Assembly: GCF_900104945.1 (NCBI RefSeq)
Contig: NZ_LT629736.1
Coordinates: 1,178,001-1,242,000, forward strand
Origin: Halopseudomonas xinjiangensis
Lineage (GTDB): Bacteria > Pseudomonadota > Gammaproteobacteria > Pseudomonadales > Pseudomonadaceae
DNA length: 64,000 nt
Reading direction: 5' to 3'
Positions 58,631 to 64,000 of the stretch are shown one piece after another. The translations under genes and the position numbers were made by a program. Every line of letters starts with the position of its first letter. Within the stretch, counting starts at the first letter, position 1. The notes beneath the pieces are model-generated. The model saw only the letters and a program-made list of their open reading frames with translations, did not search any database and was not told where the DNA came from.

Positions 58631-58645
58631 TAGACCAGTCACTAT
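58631..58645. promoter_or_regulatory. candidate TetR operator between the thioesterase and tetR genes
   Basis: TAGACCAGTCACTA lies 30 bp upstream of the thioesterase start, resembling the TAGACC..GTCTA box used by several LmrA/YxaF-type TetR proteins, and partly overlapping TATAAT on the plus strand. The tetR gene lies just beyond. Confidence 0.4.
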
Positions 58646-58693
58646 AATCTAGGCGTATTCGAATTTATTGCAAGCGAAATGGAGTGACAGGGG

Positions 58694-59278
58694 TTAGGGG
58701 TGTTTCGAACGAGCGCGCATCAGTCCGGCGACTTCTTCGGCCGATTCGATGATCGACGTGCTGCTCTGTTCGACGCGCGCTTGAATCAGCGAGCCTTCCA
58801 GCGTGGCGATGCTCAGCCTGGCGAGCCGGCGGGCGTCGTCCGGTTTGGCGCCGTCGGCCAGGAGGGCTTGTTCGAAGATGTCGCTCCAGGCCGCAAAGCC
58901 TGCTTGGGCTGCTGAAGTCAGGCCGGATGCGCGGGGGACGGTCTCCAGTATGGTCGTGGCCATCGGGCAGCCGTCCTGATATGCGGAGGCGGCCAGCCAC
59001 TCGGCCAGCAGGTTGGCGAACGCCATCAATAGCGCCGGGGCAGTGGCATGCTCGGCACGCAAACCGGTCAGCGTGTCGGTAGCCTGCTGCGCGGCATAGC
59101 GCAGCGCTTCTTCGCCGAGCTGTTCTTTGCCGTTTGGGAAGTAGTGGTACAGCGAGCCCTTTGGCGCTTTGCTGACGGCGAGAATGTCGTTCAGGCCGGT
59201 GCGCGCATAGCCCTGCTGGCGAAACAGCCTGGCTGCTGCGCGAACGATGTTAAGGCGATGCTGAGATGCCGCAGGCAT
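58694..59278 (-). CDS. TetR-family repressor (LmrA/YxaF type)
   Basis: 194 residues. The HTH is IVRAAARLFRQQGYARTGLNDILAVSKAPKGSLYHYFPNGKEQL (about 10-53). The C-terminal ligand domain contains GCPMATTILETV, a conserved feature of the LmrA/YxaF C-terminal family. It lies in the same direction as and upstream of the thioesterases, which are its likely targets. Confidence 0.85.
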   Translation of the reverse strand: MPAASQHRLNIVRAAARLFRQQGYARTGLNDILAVSKAPKGSLYHYFPNGKEQLGEEALRYAAQQATDTLTGLRAEHATAPALLMAFANLLAEWLAASAYQDGCPMATTILETVPRASGLTSAAQAGFAAWSDIFEQALLADGAKPDDARRLARLSIATLEGSLIQARVEQSSTSIIESAEEVAGLMRARSKHP

Positions 59279-59461
59279 TGGCTTTCGTCCTGTTCTGGGT
59301 GCCTATAGGCGGTGCTTGAAGTTTACAGGCAAACCGCGCCTGAGCCAGAGCATAGAGCAAGCCCAGTACAGCGCCTTTCATCAGCTTACCGAAACCGCGG
59401 CGAGCTCGGCTGGTCTCTGAACTGCCTGCTCCGGCGAGGAGCGCTGACCCTAGAGCCAGCC

Positions 59462-61339
59462 ATGCCCCGTGCGAACGACCGTGCTTCAATCAATGACCCA
59501 AAACGCGCTGACGATGCCAAGTCTGTGTTGCGCAAATTGCTCGATATTCAGGAACAGATGCAGGCCGGCGACTGTGCACGATTGCCGGATGGATTGCCGA
59601 TAGACCGGTCGTACGAGGAGAGCGCGATCAACCTGCTGGGCTACCTCTGTCTGCGCCGGCACGAGCTGCGGCCGCTGCAGGCCCAGTTAACCGGGCTCGG
59701 CGTGTCATCTTTGGCCGGTTGCGAGGCGCATGCTCTGAGCGCGGTCAGCAAGGTGATTGCCTCCTTGTGCAGCCTGACCGGCGAAGCCCCCCCAAATCGC
59801 CAGGTTGCCGAGGTTGATCTCGCGCGCGGCCGGCAGTTGCTCACGAGCCATACCGAAGTCTTGTTGGGTGCTGTGCCCGCGGAGCGCCCAGTAAGAATCA
59901 TGGTGACCTTGCCGGACCAAGCCGCAGACGATCCGATCATGGTTCGAGATTTTCTCCAGCAGGGCATGGACTGCGCGCGCATCAATTGTGCTCATGGCGA
60001 CCCCGAGCGCTGGCGCCGGATGGCCGAACACGTTCGAAGTGGCTCCAAAGAGCTTGGCCGCGCCTGCAAGGTGGTGATGGACTTGGCCGGTCCCAAGCTA
60101 CGAACCGGCCCGATCGATTCAGGACCGTCGGTGCTGAAGGTCAAGCCGGAACGCGACAAGTACGGAAGAGTTACGGAACCGGCCCGGTTCTGGCTGGCAT
60201 CGGACCAGTCCGGGGTCGATGACGCCGAGCAGTCCACCTGGGTCGAGTTGCCGGACGCGTGGCTCAGCGAGCTGGCCTGCGGCGATAAACTACGTTTACG
60301 CGACGCGCGCGGATCGAAACGATCGCTGAAGGTGGTCGACAGCAACGCCAACGGTTGTTGGGTCGAGCTGCACAAAACCGCGTACTTCACGCCCCGCATC
60401 AAGATCAAAGCCAAAGGCAAAAAAGGCTCATGCGCAAAGGTTCTACGCGTACCTCCGCAGGAGCCCTATCTCGAACTGCAGCAGGGCGAAACCTTGCTGC
60501 TTACGCGAGACGGGGTAGGGCGCGCGGCTCAGTTTGACGATAGCGGGAAGGTCACCACGCCCGCCTCCATCCCGTGCGACGTACCGGAGCTTTTTCGTGA
60601 TGCACAACCCGGGCAGCCAATCTGGTTTGACGATGGAAAGATCGGTGGCCGCATTGCAGCGGTTGCTGACGACCAGCTGGAAATCAGCATTGATCACGTC
60701 TCAGGTTCCGGTGGCCGCACCAAGCTGCGCAGCGAAAAGGGTATCAACGTGCCGGAAACGGATCTGCAGCTTGCAGCGCTGATCGAAAACGATCTCGAGG
60801 CAATGCGGGTCGCGGTCACTTGCGCTGACGTGATCGAGCTGTCGTTTGCCAATACGGTGGACGATGTCCAGGCTCTGGCAGCTGAGCTGAAAAAGCTGGG
60901 CGCGGAAGATATCGGCGTCATCCTCAAAATCGAGACGCGCAAGGGCTTCGAAAACCTGCCTTCAATGCTGCTGACCGGCATGCATTTTCCGCGCTTCGGG
61001 GTGATGATCGCCCGCGGCGATCTGGCTGTGGAGACGGGCTTTGAACGCCTGGCAGAAGTGCAGGAGGAAATTTTGTGCCTGTGCGAAGCGGCGCATGTTC
61101 CGGTGGTATGGGCAACTCAGGTGCTGGAAACGCTGGCCAAGAAGGGTTCGCCGTCCCGTGCGGAGATCACCGATGCGGCCATGGGCGTGCGGGCCGAATG
61201 CGTCATGCTCAACAAGGGGCCGCATATTCTGCAAGCGATCCGCACTCTGGATGATCTGCTCCGGCGTATGCAGGCACACCAACACAAGAACCGCGGGCTC
61301 ATGCGGAGACTGAACGTGGCCAAGGAGCCGTTCGACTGA
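59462..61339 (+). CDS. pyruvate-kinase-like protein with N-terminal extension
   Basis: 625 residues from the ATG at 59462; an alternative GTG-region start at 59312 would add 50. The N-terminal 130 residues are helical and unrelated to pyruvate kinase (LLDIQEQMQAGDCARLPDGLPIDRSYEESAINLLGYLCLRR). The TIM barrel begins IMVTLPDQAADDPIMVRDFLQQGMDCARINCAHGD and includes KVVMDLAGPKLRTG, KGINVPETD, ILKIETRKGFENL, MIARGDLAVE and WATQVLE. The B domain is enlarged (about 230-420) and the C-terminal allosteric domain is missing. It is probably a paralogue of the glycolytic enzyme with a different role. Confidence 0.8.
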   Translation: MPRANDRASINDPKRADDAKSVLRKLLDIQEQMQAGDCARLPDGLPIDRSYEESAINLLGYLCLRRHELRPLQAQLTGLGVSSLAGCEAHALSAVSKVIASLCSLTGEAPPNRQVAEVDLARGRQLLTSHTEVLLGAVPAERPVRIMVTLPDQAADDPIMVRDFLQQGMDCARINCAHGDPERWRRMAEHVRSGSKELGRACKVVMDLAGPKLRTGPIDSGPSVLKVKPERDKYGRVTEPARFWLASDQSGVDDAEQSTWVELPDAWLSELACGDKLRLRDARGSKRSLKVVDSNANGCWVELHKTAYFTPRIKIKAKGKKGSCAKVLRVPPQEPYLELQQGETLLLTRDGVGRAAQFDDSGKVTTPASIPCDVPELFRDAQPGQPIWFDDGKIGGRIAAVADDQLEISIDHVSGSGGRTKLRSEKGINVPETDLQLAALIENDLEAMRVAVTCADVIELSFANTVDDVQALAAELKKLGAEDIGVILKIETRKGFENLPSMLLTGMHFPRFGVMIARGDLAVETGFERLAEVQEEILCLCEAAHVPVVWATQVLETLAKKGSPSRAEITDAAMGVRAECVMLNKGPHILQAIRTLDDLLRRMQAHQHKNRGLMRRLNVAKEPFD

Positions 61340-61420
61340 CCCAACGCTAAGGTTCACGAGCAACGCCGAACGATATCGGGGAGCGTTGTGCTTGCAGATA
61401 CTATCAATAAGCTATAGTGT

Positions 61421-61432
61421 CTGTAGGTACAG
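61421..61432. promoter_or_regulatory. palindrome in the toxin-antitoxin promoter
   Basis: CTGTA-GG-TACAG, just downstream of a TATAGT -10-like element and 19 bp before the antitoxin ATG. It is a candidate autoregulatory operator for the Xre-type antitoxin. Confidence 0.45.
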
Positions 61433-61450
61433 CGTTACACGAGGTCAACC

Positions 61451-61852
61451 ATGCTCAGCTCCCTAGCTGCCCCGGAAATCAAATCCACTGCCGCCGCCGG
61501 CTTGCGCACCGCCGTGACCATCCTGGACAAGTGGGGCGCCACTGGCGAACAGGGCGAGGCGATTCTTCGTGTGTCGCACAGCACCTATGCACGGGCCAAG
61601 CGCAAGGACGGCCTGCAGTCGATCAATCTGGATCGCGATCAGCTCACCCGGGTGAGTTTCGTGCTCAACATGCATGCGGCGCTCCGCGTGGTGTTCGACA
61701 ACCCGGAGAATCTCTACGGCTTCATGCGCATGCCCAACCACAACGCATTCTTCTACGGGCGCTCACCGCTCGAGGTGATGGGCAGCGGCGATTTCGTTGC
61801 GGTGTACGAGACCTTCCGGCGCATCGATGCGCTGCGGAGCAGCCAGTGGTAA
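61451..61852 (+). CDS. Xre/MbcA/ParS-type antitoxin
   Basis: 133 residues. The N-terminal Xre-like HTH (GLRTAVTILDKWGATGEQGEAILRVSHSTYARAKR) is followed by the C-terminal toxin-binding domain (LVFNMHAALRVVFDNPENLYGFMRMPNHNAFFYGRSPLEVMGSGDFVAVYETFRRIDAL). It neutralises the RES toxin encoded by the overlapping next gene and represses the pair's promoter. Confidence 0.9.
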   Translation: MLSSLAAPEIKSTAAAGLRTAVTILDKWGATGEQGEAILRVSHSTYARAKRKDGLQSINLDRDQLTRVSFVLNMHAALRVVFDNPENLYGFMRMPNHNAFFYGRSPLEVMGSGDFVAVYETFRRIDALRSSQW

Positions 61853-62547
61853 TAGCCGCGGAGCTGCCGGTTCTACCCGCCGGGCAGGTTCTCACGCATC
61901 GGCTGGTCAATTCGAAGTTTCCGCCAATCGCCATCTTCGATGACGTCGCCAGCGCTGAGGAGTTCGAGGATCTGTTCGCCATCCAGGCGCTGACCAATCC
62001 GCGGCTATCGAACCAGACCGGCCGGCTGGAGTTGATCCCGCGTGCGGATATCCCCTTCGGCATCCCCGGCTGTTCCTACGCTACGGCGCCCTTTACGCAC
62101 GTGAACCCGGACGGCTCGCGCTTCAGCGATGGCTCCTTCGGCGTGCTTTATCTTGCCGACTGCATCGAGACGGCAATCGCCGAGGTACGACATCACCAGC
62201 AGGCCTATTGGTCGCAGGTGGAGGGGCTGCGCTACGAGCGCTTCACCTTCCGCGGGCTGGCGGCGCGGTTCGATGAGGCCGGCGCGCTGGATGCGCTGTC
62301 CGTGTCGCGCAACGATCTGATTTATTCGCCAGACGATTACAGCGCCTCGCGCCAGCTTGGCCGCGATACGTTGAATGCCGGGGCGACTGGCATTCGCTAT
62401 CACTCGGTGCGCCAGCCCGGTGGTGTCTGCTGGGGGTTGCTGACGCCGAGGCAGGTGGTGTCCGTGAAGCAGACGTCGCATTACGAGATGATCTGGAGCG
62501 GGGAGATTGCGGCGGTGCACAAGTTGTCGCGTGATTTGGCGCGATGA
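61846..62547 (+). CDS. RES-domain toxin
   Basis: 233 residues from a GTG inside the antitoxin's last codons. RES landmarks are THRLVNSKFPP (Arg), GSFGVLYLADCIETAIAEVRHHQ (Tyr and Glu) and the late DRNDL-like SVSRNDLIYSPDDYSASRQLGRDTLNAGATGIRYHSVRQPGG (Ser). RES toxins degrade or ADP-ribosylate using NAD+. The 7-bp overlap ties synthesis to the antitoxin. Confidence 0.9.
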   Translation: MVIAAELPVLPAGQVLTHRLVNSKFPPIAIFDDVASAEEFEDLFAIQALTNPRLSNQTGRLELIPRADIPFGIPGCSYATAPFTHVNPDGSRFSDGSFGVLYLADCIETAIAEVRHHQQAYWSQVEGLRYERFTFRGLAARFDEAGALDALSVSRNDLIYSPDDYSASRQLGRDTLNAGATGIRYHSVRQPGGVCWGLLTPRQVVSVKQTSHYEMIWSGEIAAVHKLSRDLAR

Positions 62548-62590
62548 GTGCGTGCGGTTTGGCTGATGCAGGTCGCGGGACCGAACGCCG

Positions 62591-62653
62591 GATTGCGGCG
62601 AGGACGCCGCTCCCTCGAACTATTGTAGGAGCGGACCCGGCCGCGAAGGGTCC
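62591..62653. repeat. REP-like palindromes
   Basis: GCGGCG-AGGA-CGCCGC is followed by GTAGGAGCGGACCCGGCCGC, which ends GAAGGGTCC and has GGACCC/GGGTCC arms. The GTAGGAGCGG...CCGCGA core is the usual Pseudomonas REP sequence. Confidence 0.7.
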
Positions 62654-62747
62654 TGTACGCTCTCTCTCATGAACCTTCCGTGAACGTCACGCAGCCGTAA
62701 CACCCCGCACATAGCTTCAACCCATCGACAATTACAGATGGGTACAA

Positions 62748-64000
62748 ATGATGAGCAATACATGGAAAGGGCTCGCCGGGCTGGCGATGTGTGTATCGTT
62801 GGCGGCGTGCAACAGCGACTCGGACAACGATGACGTCACTCCCGCGCCACCAGCCGAGCCGCAGCAGGCATTGTTGCTGAACATCGCCCACGTTAACGAC
62901 AGCCACTCGCAACTCGAGCCCTTCAGCGGCTTTGAAGTGCAGTTGGCCGGTGAAGCAACCCAGTTGGAGCTCGGCGGCTATTCGCGAGTGACGGCTGCTT
63001 TCGCAGAACTTGAGCAAAGCCTTCCCAATCTGCTGAAGCTGCATGCCGGCGACGCCATCACTGGCACCTTGTATTACACCTTCTACAAGGGCGAAGCCGA
63101 CGCGGACATGATGAACACCGTATGCTTCGATGCCTTCGCGCTCGGCAATCACGAATTCGACGATAGCGACGCAGGGCTGAAAACCTTCCTCGACTACCTC
63201 TCCGCAGGATCGTGCGACACGCCGGTCCTGGCTGCGAACGTCAAGCCCCAGGTAGGAACCCCGTTGGCACCTGCGGCGGTCGATGATTACATCAAGCCGT
63301 ACGTGGTGAAGGAGATAGAGGGTGTGCAGGTTGGCATCGTCGGGCTGGACATCGCCGGAAAAACCACTAACTCATCACGCCCGTTGGACACCACAGTGTT
63401 CGAGGACGAAGTCGCCGCAGCGCAGGCAGCCATCGATACCCTGCAGGGCGAGGGAATTGAGCACATCGTGCTGCTGACCCACCAGGGCTATGAGAACGAC
63501 CAAGCCATGGCTGCACAGCTGACCGGCGTGGATGTGATCGTCGGTGGCGACTCGCATTCCTTGCTGGGTGATTTCACCGAGCTCGGACTGTCGTCCTCCG
63601 GGGCCTATCCAACCCAGGCGCGCAATGCCGACGGCGAGCTGGTGTGCATTGGTCAGGCCTGGGAATACAGCAAGGCAATCGGGGTGATGAATGTTCAATT
63701 CGATACCGCCGGCATGGTAGAGAGCTGTGCGGGTCAGGCATCGCTGCTGATTGGCGACACTTTCCAGCAATCGGTTGACGGCAGCTTCGTCGCCGTGAGC
63801 GAGGCGCGTCGTGCCGAGTTGCTCAGCGCGGCCGAGGCGATCGATGGGTTGTGGGTCATTCAGCCTGATCAGGAAGCCGAAGCCATCCTTTCCGGTTACA
63901 AAGGCGAGATCGACGAGCGCAAGCAGGAGGTCATCGGCCAGGCTAACGAGTCGTTCTGCCTGGTTCGTGTGCCGGGTGAGTCGACCAATCGCAGTGCTGG
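62748..64000 (+). CDS. UshA-like 5'-nucleotidase/metallophosphoesterase lipoprotein (partial)
   Basis: The start is at 62748 or 62751 and the frame continues past the window end. A lipoprotein signal (GLAGLAMCVSLAAC) is followed by a disordered acidic linker. The calcineurin-like phosphoesterase domain then shows IAHVNDSHSQL (metal-binding D-H), LKLHAGDAITG, ALGNHEFD and LLTHQGYENDQAMA...GVDVIVGGDSHSLLG. It hydrolyses extracellular nucleotides or related phosphoesters. The C-terminal substrate domain lies mostly outside. Confidence 0.88.
   Translation, partial: MMSNTWKGLAGLAMCVSLAACNSDSDNDDVTPAPPAEPQQALLLNIAHVNDSHSQLEPFSGFEVQLAGEATQLELGGYSRVTAAFAELEQSLPNLLKLHAGDAITGTLYYTFYKGEADADMMNTVCFDAFALGNHEFDDSDAGLKTFLDYLSAGSCDTPVLAANVKPQVGTPLAPAAVDDYIKPYVVKEIEGVQVGIVGLDIAGKTTNSSRPLDTTVFEDEVAAAQAAIDTLQGEGIEHIVLLTHQGYENDQAMAAQLTGVDVIVGGDSHSLLGDFTELGLSSSGAYPTQARNADGELVCIGQAWEYSKAIGVMNVQFDTAGMVESCAGQASLLIGDTFQQSVDGSFVAVSEARRAELLSAAEAIDGLWVIQPDQEAEAILSGYKGEIDERKQEVIGQANESFCLVRVPGESTNRSA

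Overview
The window is 64 kb of a GC-rich gammaproteobacterial chromosome, most likely Pseudomonas in the broad sense (stutzeri-like). The evidence is the pheT-ihfA-merR-tRNA-Pro gene order, the Pseudomonas-type lambdoid prophage genes and the REP-like palindromes near the right end. A complete lambda-like siphoprophage of about 44.2 kb (884-45100) sits in the 3' end of a tRNA-Pro(GGG) gene. It is bounded by a perfect 50-bp direct repeat (884-933 and 45051-45100).

Prophage layout. (1) 1022-8429, leftward early region: integrase, excisionase, a J-domain-like protein and a train of small conserved phage genes, interrupted by one rightward moron (4161-5084, CoiA-type zinc finger) with its own promoter. 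Transcription starts at a PL promoter (8791-8820) flanked by two operators, followed by a probable nutL site. (2) 8931-13350, immunity region: a small membrane protein, then the leftward operon cI-dcm-FRG-DUF262 that looks like a lysogen-expressed defence cassette, and divergent cro. PL and PR share a 14-bp operator, TGTACYNNNRGTTC. (3) 13531-19656, rightward replication and nin-like genes: an OOP-like antisense RNA, a Rha/KilAC antirepressor, a lambda O/P-like pair with an iteron-type origin inside the first gene, a second tyrosine recombinase, a DUF1064 protein and an antiterminator Q-like gene. (4) 19724-20491, a lipoprotein moron, followed by a holin. (5) 21946-41346, lambda-type packaging, head and tail genes, including a ClpP-protease/major-capsid fusion, a tail chaperone pair joined by a probable -1 frameshift, and two tandem tail-fibre genes sharing an N-terminal domain. 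(6) 41880-42937, endolysin with Rz/Rz1. (7) 42979-44809, a leftward group: a tiny hydrophobic peptide with a structured leader, and an SRAP (YedK/HMCES-like) DNA-repair operon headed by a LexA box.

Right of the prophage come a decayed IS3-family orfA and a type I restriction-modification island (HTH gene, hsdM, hsdS, hsdR and a YgjP-like metallopeptidase), so the tRNA-Pro locus has taken up foreign DNA more than once. From about 53.8 kb the sequence becomes ordinary chromosome: a membrane protein, a NitT/TauT-type ABC transporter operon, two hotdog thioesterases, a TetR repressor, a pyruvate-kinase-like protein with an N-terminal extension, an Xre-RES toxin-antitoxin pair and the start of a UshA-like 5'-nucleotidase lipoprotein that runs off the window.

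The most interesting candidate for an undescribed system is the cytosine methyltransferase + FRG + DUF262 cassette placed directly behind the prophage repressor. All calls come from reading motifs by eye; no database search or computation was run.
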